18,496 bases of DNA from an uncultured Ruminococcus sp. (GTDB taxonomy: Bacteria > Bacillota > Clostridia > Oscillospirales > Ruminococcaceae). Location: contig CANQCJ010000016.1 in assembly GCA_947589205.1 (NCBI GenBank), positions 1-18,496 of the forward strand. The letters are read 5' to 3'. The position numbers were made by a program, and so were the translations under genes. Below are positions 1-7,782 of the stretch, piece after piece (positions within the stretch are counted from its first letter, which is position 1; every line of letters begins with the position of its first letter). Under the pieces are notes generated by a model, which made no database searches, was not told the DNA's origin, and saw nothing but the letters and a program-made list of their open reading frames with translations.

Positions 1-93
1 GTCAAAAAGACGAGCATCATAGACGGCAGGATACCTCATTCGATACTTATAGAGCTGCTCACCAACGAGGGTGCGGGCACGCAATTTATATGA
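1..93 (+). CDS. argB: Acetylglutamate kinase, C-terminal end (partial)
   Basis: Frame 1 is open from the window edge to TGA at 91-93 and gives 30 residues containing IIDGRIPHSILIELLTNEG and ending GTQFI. This matches the end of N-acetyl-L-glutamate kinase, which phosphorylates N-acetylglutamate in the second step of arginine synthesis. The family usually ends with a DGR-PH-(L)LLE-(L/I)FT-(D/N)EG-GT pattern. Only the tail is present, so no catalytic residue can be checked. The next gene, argD, starts 19 nt downstream on the same strand, as in many bacterial arginine operons, and this supports the call. The 5' part lies outside the window. Confidence 0.85.
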   Translation, partial: VKKTSIIDGRIPHSILIELLTNEGAGTQFI

Positions 94-112
94 TAAGAAA
101 AGAGTGACTGAT

Positions 113-1285
113 ATGAACACGATGGAAAAATTCAACGAACACGTTATGGGCTCTTACGGACGCTGCGAGCTTGTCATTGAAAAGGGTCAGGGACGCACCG
201 CCGTTGACGAAAACGGAAAAAGGTACATAGACTTCGGTTCGGGAATAGGCGTTAATTCTCTGGGCTACTGCAATGAAAAATGGGTGGAAGCCGTCTGCGC
301 TCAGGCGCACGAGCTGCAGCATACCTCAAATTATTATTACACAAGGGTGCAGTGCGATTTTGCGGAAAGGCTTGCCGCTGCTTCGGAATATTCAAAAATG
401 TTTTTCGGCAACAGCGGCGCGGAAGCCAACGAATGCGCAATAAAGATCGCAAGAAAATACAGCTTTGACAAATACGGCAAAGACGCGCAGAGAAATGTAA
501 TTATCACGCTTGAAAACAGCTTCCACGGCAGAACGATGGCGACGCTTTCGGCGACCGGTCAGGACAAATTCCATAATTATTTCTTCCCGTTTCTCGAAGG
601 CTTTGAAAACGTAAGGGCTAACGATATCGACGAGCTGAAAGCGAAGCTTGACGGCAGGGTCTGCGCCGTAATGTTCGAGCTTGTTCAGGGCGAGGGCGGC
701 GTTGTTCCGCTAAATCAGGATTTTGTAGACGCGATCTTTGAAGAATGTGAAAAGCGGGATATACTGACTGTCTGCGACGAGGTCCAGACCGGCGTTGGAA
801 GAACGGGCGCGCTGCTGACCTCTCAGCTTTATAACGTAAAGCCGAACATCACGACCCTTGCAAAGGGTCTTGCCGGCGGCGTTCCTATCGGAGTTTGTCT
901 TGCCGACGAAAAATGCTCCGGCGTTCTCACTCCGGGAACTCACGGTTCGACCTTCGGCGGAAATCCGCTTGCCTGTGCGGGCGGTCTCGCCGTACTCGAC
1001 ACGGTTTTAAGCGAGGGCTTTCTTGAAGAGGTGACCAAAAAAGGCGAATATTTCCGCCGGAAGCTTTCCGATATAGCGGAGGTCGACGGCGTTGACGGCG
1101 CGGGACTTATGTTAGGCGTAAGGCTCAAAACCAAAAAAGCCGGCGATGTTTTAAAGGAATGCCTTGAAAACGGTCTGCTGATACTTACAGCCAAGGAAAA
1201 GCTGCGTTTTCTCCCGCCGCTGAATATAACCTGCGGGGAGATCGACGAGGGAATGGAAATACTTGCTAAAATATTGACAAAATAA
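113..1285 (+). CDS. argD: Acetylornithine aminotransferase
   Basis: The predicted 390-residue product is a class-III, fold-type I PLP aminotransferase. It converts N-acetylglutamate semialdehyde and glutamate to N-acetylornithine in the cytoplasm. Visible signatures are SGAEANE (cofactor phosphate region), the PLP-ring aspartate in CDEVQTGVGRTG (D222) and the Schiff-base lysine in LAKGLAGGVPIG (K251). A C-terminal TFGGNPLACAGG segment is also typical. I chose ATG 113 because the protein then begins MNTMEKFNEHVMGSYGR, the usual short ArgD N-terminus; the frame is open back to a GTG at 71, but that would overlap argB. ATG 122 is also possible. It sits 19 nt after argB and 22 nt before argF, so it is very likely one operon. 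ArgD/ornithine aminotransferase paralogues are hard to separate by sequence, but the neighbours settle it. Confidence 0.95.
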   Translation: MNTMEKFNEHVMGSYGRCELVIEKGQGRTAVDENGKRYIDFGSGIGVNSLGYCNEKWVEAVCAQAHELQHTSNYYYTRVQCDFAERLAAASEYSKMFFGNSGAEANECAIKIARKYSFDKYGKDAQRNVIITLENSFHGRTMATLSATGQDKFHNYFFPFLEGFENVRANDIDELKAKLDGRVCAVMFELVQGEGGVVPLNQDFVDAIFEECEKRDILTVCDEVQTGVGRTGALLTSQLYNVKPNITTLAKGLAGGVPIGVCLADEKCSGVLTPGTHGSTFGGNPLACAGGLAVLDTVLSEGFLEEVTKKGEYFRRKLSDIAEVDGVDGAGLMLGVRLKTKKAGDVLKECLENGLLILTAKEKLRFLPPLNITCGEIDEGMEILAKILTK

Positions 1286-1307
1286 AAAACGAAAGGAATT
1301 TTTAAAC

Positions 1308-2219
1308 ATGAAGCATTTACTTAAACTGCTCGATCTGAGCCGCGAGGAAATAATTGAGATACTTAATCTTGCCGACCAGCTTAAATACGAAACAAAAAAC
1401 GGCATCGAACACAAGGTGTTAGAGGGCAAGACTCTCGGAATGATCTTCCAGAAATCCTCGACCCGTACAAGGGTAAGCTTTGAGACCGGAATGTATCAGC
1501 TTGGCGGACAGGCGCTGTTTCTTTCCAACCGCGACCTCCAGATCGGCAGGGGAGAGCCGGTACAGGACACCGCGCGCGTACTTTCGCGCTATCTTGACGG
1601 CATAATGATCCGTACCTTTGAGCAAAAGGAGGTCGAGGATCTTGCGGAATACGGTTCTATCCCAATAATAAACGGTCTGACCGATTTTTGCCACCCCTGT
1701 CAGGTGCTTGCAGATCTTATGACTATCCGCGAGCACAAGGGCAGACTTGACGGCTTGAAGCTCTGCTATATCGGCGACGGAAACAATATGGCTAATTCTC
1801 TCATTGTCGGCGGATTAAAGGTCGGCATGGAGGTAGCGACCGCCTGTCCCGATGATTACCGCCCCGACAAGCAGGTGCTCGATTTTGCCAAGGAATACGG
1901 CGATAAATACACGCTGACCTCCGATATCCTTGCCGCCGCAAGGGACGCCGACGTTATCTATACCGACGTATGGACATCTATGGGCGAGGAAGCGGAGACC
2001 GAAAAGAGGAAGATCGCCTTTGCGGGTTATCAGGTAAACGATGAGGTCATGGCTGTCGCAAAAAGCGATGCAATGGTACAGCACTGTCTGCCCGCTCACC
2101 GCGAGGAGGAGATCACAGCTAAGGTCTTTGAAGAACACGCAAACGAGATCTTTGACGAAGCGGAAAACAGACTTCACGCGCAGAAAGCCGTTATGGTCAA
2201 GCTGATGGGCGGAAAATAA
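1308..2219 (+). CDS. argF: Ornithine carbamoyltransferase
   Basis: A 303-residue product, the normal length for an OTCase monomer (a trimeric cytosolic enzyme making citrulline from ornithine and carbamoyl phosphate). The carbamoyl-phosphate loop is SSTRTR (S51-R55), followed by HPCQ near H129 and the ornithine-side HCLPAHR motif (H259, C260). The DVWTSMGEE segment is also characteristic. These motifs separate it from aspartate carbamoyltransferase. The start ATG is preceded by GAAAGGAA with good spacing. The TAA stop overlaps the ATG of the next gene (TAATG), implying translational coupling. Confidence 0.96.
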   Translation: MKHLLKLLDLSREEIIEILNLADQLKYETKNGIEHKVLEGKTLGMIFQKSSTRTRVSFETGMYQLGGQALFLSNRDLQIGRGEPVQDTARVLSRYLDGIMIRTFEQKEVEDLAEYGSIPIINGLTDFCHPCQVLADLMTIREHKGRLDGLKLCYIGDGNNMANSLIVGGLKVGMEVATACPDDYRPDKQVLDFAKEYGDKYTLTSDILAAARDADVIYTDVWTSMGEEAETEKRKIAFAGYQVNDEVMAVAKSDAMVQHCLPAHREEEITAKVFEEHANEIFDEAENRLHAQKAVMVKLMGGK

Positions 2220-3055
2220 TGGACGAAAATCAGATAGAGGAATTTGCGGCGAAGGCGCAAAAGATGCTCGAGGCTTCAACAAAGCGCAAGGCTGTCGCTT
2301 TTAAGCTTCTTGACGAAGAACCGAATATTTTCACAAGCAAGATAGGCGGCACGCCCTATATACCGCATGAAGCTGCCGTTCCTGCGGACAGCACGGGCAG
2401 AGAGATGCGGCTTCTCGCGCAGATAGACTGCGCCCTGCTTGACGGCTTGGACGATTATCCTCATGAGGGTATGCTTCAATTCTATTTGTCGGCAAAGGAT
2501 CCGTGGGCGGAGCAGAAAATAGTTTATCATAAAAATATCGACAAAACCGTTACGCAGTCGGAGGTAATGTCAAAGCTCACCGATATGACGGAGGAGGAAA
2601 AAAACATCTTCCCGGTAATAAACGGCGGATACGGTATTGAAACGCAGCTTGTAGAAGAATCAATGAACCGCGATGACGAACGCTGCGGAACGCTTTTGTG
2701 CAATTATTTCGCGCAGCTTGTCGGAGAAGAGGAGTTTTTTGAGGTCGCCGATGAATTATCGGAGTACTTCGACCCGGATATGAGCAGCTATTGGCACAAA
2801 TTAGGCGGATATAAATGCGATCCTCAGTCGTGGACAAGATACCGCTATAAGCCGGGCATGAAGCTCGATTTAGGCAGCGATGAAGAAGAGCTTCTGCTTT
2901 TCCAGCTCTCATACGAACACAAATTGGGCAAGGGCTGGCAGGACACCGCCAAGGTCATTATCGGCGACGCGGGAGTTTTGAATTTTACCATAAAGAGAAA
3001 GGACTTAAAGTCGCTCGGCTTTGATAAAGCAAGATTTAATGTAAGCAGCTCGTAA
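2219..3055 (+). CDS. DUF1963 (YwqG-like) protein of unknown function
   Basis: A 278-residue soluble protein with no signal peptide or membrane segment. It has the YwqG/DUF1963 layout: an early KIGGTPYIPHEA segment, then LLAQIDCALL...HEGMLQFYLS around residues 62-90, and a late LLLFQLSYE segment before the C-terminus. I recognise these as DUF1963 family features; the family's biochemical role is not established, so none is claimed. The start is fixed by TAATG, with the ATG sharing its A with the argF stop. No obvious own ribosome-binding site is needed if translation is coupled. It is therefore probably expressed with argDF, although no link to arginine metabolism is visible. No terminator follows; the next promoter begins at 3088. 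Confidence 0.8.
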   Translation: MDENQIEEFAAKAQKMLEASTKRKAVAFKLLDEEPNIFTSKIGGTPYIPHEAAVPADSTGREMRLLAQIDCALLDGLDDYPHEGMLQFYLSAKDPWAEQKIVYHKNIDKTVTQSEVMSKLTDMTEEEKNIFPVINGGYGIETQLVEESMNRDDERCGTLLCNYFAQLVGEEEFFEVADELSEYFDPDMSSYWHKLGGYKCDPQSWTRYRYKPGMKLDLGSDEEELLLFQLSYEHKLGKGWQDTAKVIIGDAGVLNFTIKRKDLKSLGFDKARFNVSSS

Positions 3056-3087
3056 GGGTAAAATTAAACAAAAATTAAAAATAACTA

Positions 3088-3116
3088 TTGACAAATCGAT
3101 TTAAATGCTGTATAAT
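3088..3116 (+). promoter_or_regulatory. Sigma-A type promoter for the riboswitch/ATPase transcript
   Basis: TTGACA at 3088-3093 and TATAAT at 3111-3116 are separated by exactly 17 bp, both perfect consensus. Transcription would start near 3123, just before the riboswitch aptamer. Confidence 0.88.
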
Positions 3117-3122
3117 AAAATG

Positions 3123-3256
3123 TAAATAAAGGGGAGTAGTCGGCGGCGGCTGAAGGCTGCCGTTATATGCGGCGTCAATACACGGATCTGAGCATAACGC
3201 TCTGCCCGCTGCATATCTCAGTTCATTATGTATCTGAACGGCGAGACTTTTATTAA
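3123..3256 (+). ncRNA. yybP-ykoY manganese riboswitch aptamer
   Basis: The leader has the three conserved blocks of the yybP-ykoY class in order. These are GGGGAGUAG at 3131-3139, GUCAAUAC near 3174-3181 and GGCGAGACUUUU at 3240-3251. The A/U-rich basal stem pairs about 3124-3131 with 3247-3254, and a hairpin gttca/tgaac (3221-3225/3235-3239) closes the arm before the 3' block. This class binds Mn2+ and commonly sits in front of Mn2+ exporters and P-type ATPases, which is exactly the case here. It is expected to be an ON switch; see the terminator entry for the competing fold. The identification rests on recognising the motif, not a covariance search. Confidence 0.9.
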
Positions 3257-3325
3257 GGCAGATGTTTTTTACCGAGTCGTTTTCGGCTTAAATTTCTGCG
3301 GCTTAATAAAAGCTCGCTGTTTTTA
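3241..3325 (+). terminator. Riboswitch expression platform: intrinsic terminator competing with the aptamer
   Basis: GCGAG-A-CUUUUAUUAAG (3241-3257) pairs with CUUAAUAAAAGCUCGC (3302-3317): 16 bp with a single bulged A at 3246, followed by UGUUUUUAU. The loop holds further stems gcaga/tctgc (3258-3262/3295-3299) and ccga/tcgg (3272-3275/3283-3286). The 5' arm is the same RNA that forms the conserved 3' strand of the aptamer. Metal-bound aptamer and terminator are therefore mutually exclusive, and ligand should cause read-through. Confidence 0.85.
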
Positions 3326-3347
3326 TATTCTATCAATATGAAAGGAC

Positions 3348-5960
3348 ATGGTAACATTGCAGGAACGCTATAAGCAAACGCCGGAAGAGCTGTATTACGA
3401 ATTTAAATCCTCCGCGAACGGTCTGTCGTCCGAACAGGCTGAAAAGAATATGGCAAAATACGGCAGAAACGAGATAACGCAAAAGAAAAAGAAAACTCCG
3501 CTGCAAATATTTATTTCGCAGTTCGCGGATTTTCTTGTAATAATCCTTATCATCGCCGCGCTCGTTTCGGCTGTGATGAACGATATTGAAAGCTTTATCG
3601 TTATAGTCGCGGTCATCACGATGAACGCGATAATCGGCACTGTCCAGACTATCAAGGCGGAAAAAAGTCTCGATAATCTTAAAAAGCTAAATTCTCCGAG
3701 CGCAAAGGTTTTAAGAAGCGGCGAAAAGATCGTCATTCCGTCTGAGGAGGTCACTGTCGGCGATATCGTTATCATCGAAGCAGGAGACAGCATAGCCGCC
3801 GACGGCAGACTTATCGAATGCGCTTCGATACAGACGAACGAATCCGCGCTTACCGGCGAATCGCTGAATGTAGATAAATTCAGCGATGTGATAGACTCGG
3901 ACAAACAGCTTGCCGACAGAAAAAATATGGTCTATTCCGGAAGCTTTGTAACCTACGGCAGAGGAACGTTTATCGTTACCGACGTCGGAATGAACACCGA
4001 GGTCGGAAAAATAGCCTCGCTTATCCAGAACGCCGAGGAGCGCAAAACTCCTCTCCAGCAGACGCTCGACAGCTTCGGCAAAAAGCTTTCTATCGCGATA
4101 CTTGCGATATGTGGACTTGTATTCGTGCTTTCTCTCTGGAGAGAGCCGACAAAGGACTTCAACGCGGTGATGAACTCGCTGATGTTCGCTATCGCGCTTG
4201 CGGTCGCGGCGATACCTGAGGCGTTAAGCTCTATAGTAACGATAGTATTGTCGCTCGGCACGCAGAAGATGTCGCGTGAAAACGCCATAATGCGCAAGCT
4301 TCAGGCGGTAGAAGGATTAGGCTCGGTCTCGGTAATATGCTCCGACAAGACGGGCACGCTGACGCAGAATAAAATGACCGTCCGCAGGATAGTTTCCGAC
4401 GGACACGTTATCAGCGAGAGCCAAGCGGATATGCAGAACATCAACGAAAAGCAGCTCGTTATAGCTTCGGTGCTCTGCAACGATTCAAGCTGCCGCGACG
4501 GCGTTGACATCGGCGACCCGACAGAGACCGCGCTTATACATTTCGCCCACAAGGCGGGACTTTCCGACGAGGAGATAAGAGAAAATTACAAGAGAATAAG
4601 CGAGATACCGTTTGATTCCGACAGAAAGCTGATGTCGACGCTCAATGTCGTAAACGGTAAGCACATCATGTACACCAAGGGAGCTGCCGACGTTCTTACC
4701 GGAAGAATGAAGATAAGCGAGGCTCAAAGGAATCAGATAGAGCAGCAGGTCAAGGATCTTTCCATGCAGGGGCTGAGAATACTTTGCTTTGCCTGCAAGG
4801 AATTTGACGGAGATACCATAAATACCGATGATGAGAACGATCTCGATTACATGGGACTTATCGCGATGATGGATCCGCCGAGAAAGGAATCTGCTCAGGC
4901 TGTCGCGGAATGCAAGAGCGCGGGTATCAAGCCGGTCATGATAACCGGAGATCACATCGTTACGGCTTCCGCTATCGCTAAGGAAATAGGCATACTCGAA
5001 AGCTTCAGCGAAGCGGTGGAGGGTTCTGCGCTCGACAGCATTTCTGATGATGATATGGTAGAATATGTTAAAACCAAATCCGTTTACGCAAGAGTTACGC
5101 CCGAGCACAAGATAAGGATAGTAAAAGCATGGCAGCGCGGAAACAATATCGTTGCCATGACCGGAGACGGCGTAAACGACGCTCCCGCGTTAAAGCAAGC
5201 CGATGTCGGCGTTGCAATGGGTATAACCGGTACGGAGGTATCCAAGGACGCCGCGGCTATGGTGCTTGCCGACGATAATTTTGCTACTATCGTAAAGGCT
5301 GTCAAGAACGGCAGAAATATTTACGACAACATCAAAAAATCCATACTTTTCCTGCTTTCGGGAAACCTCGCCGGAATAATCGCGGTGCTGTTCAATTCGC
5401 TTGCAGGCTTGCCCGCGCCTTTTGCGGCGATACACCTGCTGTTTATAAACCTGCTGACCGACTCGCTGCCGGCTATCGCGCTCGGTCTCGAGCCTCATTC
5501 CGACAGCGTAATGAAGCGCAAACCGCGTCCTGCCAACGAATCGCTCATGACAAAGCCGTTCCTTATCGGCGTAGGCTACAGCGGACTTATCATTTCGATA
5601 GCGACGATAGCCGCCTACATGATAGGCTACGGCTCGGAGCACAACAGCGCGCTCGCTATGACAATGGCGTTTGCAACGCTCTGCATTTCCAGACTTTTCC
5701 ACGGTTTTTCCGCAAAAGCCGACGAACCTGTGATATTTACAAACAAATTCTTCAACAACAAATTCGGACTGCTTGCGTTTGCCGCGGGAATGATCTGCAT
5801 TTGTCTGGTATTGTTTGTGACCCCGCTCCACTCGCTCTTTAAGATCTCAAACGATCTCAGCGGCTTCGGAATATTCGTTATCTTTGCGTTAAGCTTCGGC
5901 TCTATGATAGCGGTACAGCTTGTCAAAGCGCTCATCTGCGCGTTCAAACGCGAAAAATGA
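3348..5960 (+). CDS. P2-type cation-transporting ATPase, probable Ca2+/Mn2+ exporter
   Basis: An 870-residue integral membrane P-type ATPase of the PMR1/SERCA (P2A) group. Visible parts are an N-terminal cation-ATPase domain, the actuator TGES loop, the phosphorylation motif SDKTGTLT (D333), MITGD and the hinge TGDGVND. TM4 carries AIPEAL (E291). TM5 carries SGNLAGI (N673), with Gly676 where SERCA has the site-I Glu771. TM6 carries NLLTD (N701, D705). Site II is thus complete and site I is not, as in one-ion PMR1-like pumps. The Mn2+ riboswitch upstream argues for Mn2+ efflux as at least one role. Start: AAAGGA ends only 1 nt before ATG 3348, whereas TTG 3357 lies 10 nt downstream and is a real alternative, removing three residues. 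It is probably co-transcribed with the next two genes. Confidence 0.93.
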   Translation: MVTLQERYKQTPEELYYEFKSSANGLSSEQAEKNMAKYGRNEITQKKKKTPLQIFISQFADFLVIILIIAALVSAVMNDIESFIVIVAVITMNAIIGTVQTIKAEKSLDNLKKLNSPSAKVLRSGEKIVIPSEEVTVGDIVIIEAGDSIAADGRLIECASIQTNESALTGESLNVDKFSDVIDSDKQLADRKNMVYSGSFVTYGRGTFIVTDVGMNTEVGKIASLIQNAEERKTPLQQTLDSFGKKLSIAILAICGLVFVLSLWREPTKDFNAVMNSLMFAIALAVAAIPEALSSIVTIVLSLGTQKMSRENAIMRKLQAVEGLGSVSVICSDKTGTLTQNKMTVRRIVSDGHVISESQADMQNINEKQLVIASVLCNDSSCRDGVDIGDPTETALIHFAHKAGLSDEEIRENYKRISEIPFDSDRKLMSTLNVVNGKHIMYTKGAADVLTGRMKISEAQRNQIEQQVKDLSMQGLRILCFACKEFDGDTINTDDENDLDYMGLIAMMDPPRKESAQAVAECKSAGIKPVMITGDHIVTASAIAKEIGILESFSEAVEGSALDSISDDDMVEYVKTKSVYARVTPEHKIRIVKAWQRGNNIVAMTGDGVNDAPALKQADVGVAMGITGTEVSKDAAAMVLADDNFATIVKAVKNGRNIYDNIKKSILFLLSGNLAGIIAVLFNSLAGLPAPFAAIHLLFINLLTDSLPAIALGLEPHSDSVMKRKPRPANESLMTKPFLIGVGYSGLIISIATIAAYMIGYGSEHNSALAMTMAFATLCISRLFHGFSAKADEPVIFTNKFFNNKFGLLAFAAGMICICLVLFVTPLHSLFKISNDLSGFGIFVIFALSFGSMIAVQLVKALICAFKREK

Positions 5961-5968
5961 CAGCAGCC

Positions 5969-5999
5969 TTCGGGGAACTGTCCTTTACAGCTCCCCGAA
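5969..5999 (+). other. Intercistronic hairpin (no U-tract)
   Basis: TTCGGGGAACTG (5969-5980) and CAGCTCCCCGAA (5988-5999) form a 12-position stem with one A-C mismatch and a 7-nt loop. No T-run follows, so it is not a classic terminator. It sits between the ATPase stop and the RBS of the cyclase gene, and may protect or cleave the mRNA or cause partial termination. Confidence 0.6.
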
Positions 6000-6019
6000 C
6001 AGTATACGGGGGTGAAAAA

Positions 6020-6604
6020 ATGATAATAGATATAACGCAGGAGCTGTTTTCCTGCAATGTTTTCCCCGGCGACCCCGTTCCGCAAAGACAGCGCGTTTTA
6101 AGCATTGAAAACGGCGATAAGTGCAATCTGACGGCGTTTTCGATGTGCGCGCACAACGGAACGCACATTGACGCGCCGTTTCACTTTATAAATGACGGCA
6201 GCCGCGTCGACGATATAGAGCTTGAGGCGTTTGTCGGTAAGTGCAGCGTTTTTAAGGCTTCGGGAATGATCGCCAGAGACCGCGCGGAAGCTTTTCTGAA
6301 AAAAGCAAAGAGCGGCGATGCCGCGCAAAGGCTGCTTTTCGGCGGCAGCGCGATAATTTCCGCCGAAGCGGCAGAGGTGTTCGCCGGCGGGGGAGTGAAG
6401 CTTATCGGCTGTGAGAGCCAGACGGTCGGCGATCCTGACGCTCCGGCGGAGGTACACAAGATCCTCCTCGGCGCGGGCACTGTGATATTAGAGGGCGCGG
6501 TGCTTAAGGACGTTTCGGAGGGAGTATATTTTCTAAGCTGCGCGCCGCTGAAGCTTGGCGGAGCAGACGGTGCACCCTGCCGCGCGTATCTTATGACGAT
6601 CTAA
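6020..6604 (+). CDS. Cyclase-family metal-dependent hydrolase (kynurenine formamidase-like)
   Basis: A 194-residue protein of the cyclase family (PF04199 type). The diagnostic metal-binding motif HNGTHIDAPFH is complete: H45, H49, D51 and H55. The second signature region, IGCESQTVGDP, and the closing LSCAPLKLGGADGAPCRA segment also fit. Characterised members include kynurenine formamidases and other amide/lactone hydrolases using Zn2+ or Mn2+; the substrate here cannot be assigned. The frame is open to an ATG overlapping the ATPase stop at 5957. That start would translate the intercistronic hairpin, so I chose ATG 6020, which follows GGGGGTG and begins MIIDITQEL as family members do. It lies 59 nt after the ATPase and 14 nt before the GNAT gene. 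Confidence 0.82.
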   Translation: MIIDITQELFSCNVFPGDPVPQRQRVLSIENGDKCNLTAFSMCAHNGTHIDAPFHFINDGSRVDDIELEAFVGKCSVFKASGMIARDRAEAFLKKAKSGDAAQRLLFGGSAIISAEAAEVFAGGGVKLIGCESQTVGDPDAPAEVHKILLGAGTVILEGAVLKDVSEGVYFLSCAPLKLGGADGAPCRAYLMTI

Positions 6605-6618
6605 AGGAGATGACAGCT

Positions 6619-7164
6619 ATGCAGGATTTTTTATTCGAGTCGGAGCGTTTGGGTATCAGGCGGTTTTTGCCGACCGATGCGGAGGATTTTGCCGAAATTT
6701 TAACGGACGAGATAACGTCATATTTTGAACCGTATGAAGCTTTTTCCGAACAAGCCGCTTTAAAGGAGGCCGAAAGGCTCACATATGACGAAAGGTTTTT
6801 CGCCGTGATCTTAAAGGACAGCGGAAAGCTTATAGGCAAGATATATTTTGAAAGCATGAAATATTTCGGCTCTTACGAAATAGGCTATTCGTTCAACCGC
6901 AGCTTCTGGGGAAACGGATACGCTTCGGAGGCGGTCGGGGCGATGTTCAAGTACGCCTTTGAAAAAATGAAGGTCCGCAGGATCTACGCCGAAGCGGACG
7001 TCCGCAACGAGCGTTCGGTAAAGCTTCTCGAAAGGGCAGGCATGAGACGGGAGGGTACGTTTATAAAAAGCGCGTATTTTCAAAAGGACGAAAACGGAAA
7101 GCCCGTCTGGAGCGACTTTGCCTGCTTCGCGCTTTTATCGGAGGATTTTTTTGGAAACAATTGA
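6619..7164 (+). CDS. GNAT-family N-acetyltransferase (RimJ/RimL-like)
   Basis: A 181-residue single-domain acetyltransferase. It starts with the RLGIRRFLPTDAEDF pattern common in the Acetyltransf_3/RimJ-RimL subgroup. It then has the strand IGKIYF, the EIGYSFN segment, the acetyl-CoA loop WGNGYASEAV, and the final DVRNERSVKLLERAGMRREG motif. It probably acetylates an amine, either a protein N-terminus or a small molecule; the substrate is unknown. Start: an ATG at 6610 directly abuts the AAAGGAG site (0 nt), whereas ATG 6619 has a 9-nt spacer, so 6619 is preferred. It follows the cyclase gene by 14 nt, suggesting the same transcript. Confidence 0.85.
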   Translation: MQDFLFESERLGIRRFLPTDAEDFAEILTDEITSYFEPYEAFSEQAALKEAERLTYDERFFAVILKDSGKLIGKIYFESMKYFGSYEIGYSFNRSFWGNGYASEAVGAMFKYAFEKMKVRRIYAEADVRNERSVKLLERAGMRREGTFIKSAYFQKDENGKPVWSDFACFALLSEDFFGNN

Positions 7165-7200
7165 TCATACAAAACAAGAACCTGTCTGCGGTTCATGCAA

Positions 7201-7216
7201 CTGTAAATATTTACAG
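7201..7216. promoter_or_regulatory. Perfect 16-bp palindrome, possible operator
   Basis: CTGTAAATATTTACAG is identical to its own reverse complement over 16 bp. It lies 25 bp upstream of the -35 box of the nfeD promoter and 36 bp after the GNAT stop. It has no loop, so a transcription-factor site is more likely than a terminator. The cognate protein is unknown. Confidence 0.5.
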
Positions 7217-7241
7217 ATATATTACAAAATTAAAAAATTAC

Positions 7242-7270
7242 TTGAAATTTTGCGGATAAGATGTTATAAT
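7242..7270 (+). promoter_or_regulatory. Promoter of the nfeD-SPFH operon
   Basis: TTGAAA at 7242-7247 and TATAAT at 7265-7270 are 17 bp apart, with an extended -10 TGT immediately before TATAAT. Confidence 0.82.
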
Positions 7271-7300
7271 TAAATAAATCTATAGAGGGAGGGGTTATTT

Positions 7301-7756
7301 ATGAGTGAATTTTTCAGTGAGCTTATCAGCAATACGCAGATAATCGGCTGGGCGATAACGTTTGTTGTCATGCTGATAGTCGAGGGGCTTACGTTTAACG
7401 CTCTCGTTTCGGTGTGGTTTGCCGTTGCCGCGCTTTTTGCGATGTTTGCGGCTATCGGGGGGCTTTCGTTCGTATGGCAGCTTGCGATATTTGTCGTTTC
7501 AAGCATAGTCCTGTTTATTTTAACGAGACCGCTTGTGAAGAAGCTCAAAGGCGACCCGCCCGATCCCAATGCCGATTACGACATCGGACAGACCGCCGTT
7601 GTCATCGAGGACGTTGTCAATAATGAGAACAAAGGCAGAGTAAAGCTCAACGGAGTAGATTGGGCGGCGCGTTCAGCAGACGGAGCGGACATCGCGGAGG
7701 GAGCGATAGTAACGGTAAAAAGCGTTGACGGCTCAAAGCTTATAGTCGCGCGCTGA
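7301..7756 (+). CDS. NfeD-family membrane protein (short form)
   Basis: A 151-residue protein with two to three hydrophobic segments between about residues 13 and 75, a charged KKLKGDPPDPNADYD linker, and a C-terminal beta-rich OB-fold-like domain. That domain (about residues 95-150) contains IGQTAVVIEDVVNNENKGRVKLNGVDWAARS. The G-x-V-x(2)-DGVEWxA-like segment is the hallmark of the NfeD C-terminal domain. It is the short class lacking the ClpP-like protease domain. NfeD proteins pair with SPFH proteins in membrane microdomains, and the next gene, 26 nt away, is an SPFH protein. RBS GAGGGAGGGG precedes the ATG. Confidence 0.88.
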   Translation: MSEFFSELISNTQIIGWAITFVVMLIVEGLTFNALVSVWFAVAALFAMFAAIGGLSFVWQLAIFVVSSIVLFILTRPLVKKLKGDPPDPNADYDIGQTAVVIEDVVNNENKGRVKLNGVDWAARSADGADIAEGAIVTVKSVDGSKLIVAR

Positions 7757-7782
7757 AAATATTTATATGGAGGAATCAACTT

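Noticed and set aside
4485..5831. Several minus-strand open frames of 200+ codons opposite the ATPase
   Set aside because: No RBS and no recognisable domains; the plus strand is clearly a P-type ATPase, so these are codon-bias shadows.
5957..6019. Upstream ATG extending the cyclase gene to overlap the ATPase stop
   Set aside because: It would translate a 12-bp hairpin and lacks a good RBS; the internal ATG 6020 has an RBS and the family-typical N-terminus.
7178..7194. gaacc/ggttc hairpin after the GNAT gene
   Set aside because: A 5-bp stem without a T-tract, too weak to call.
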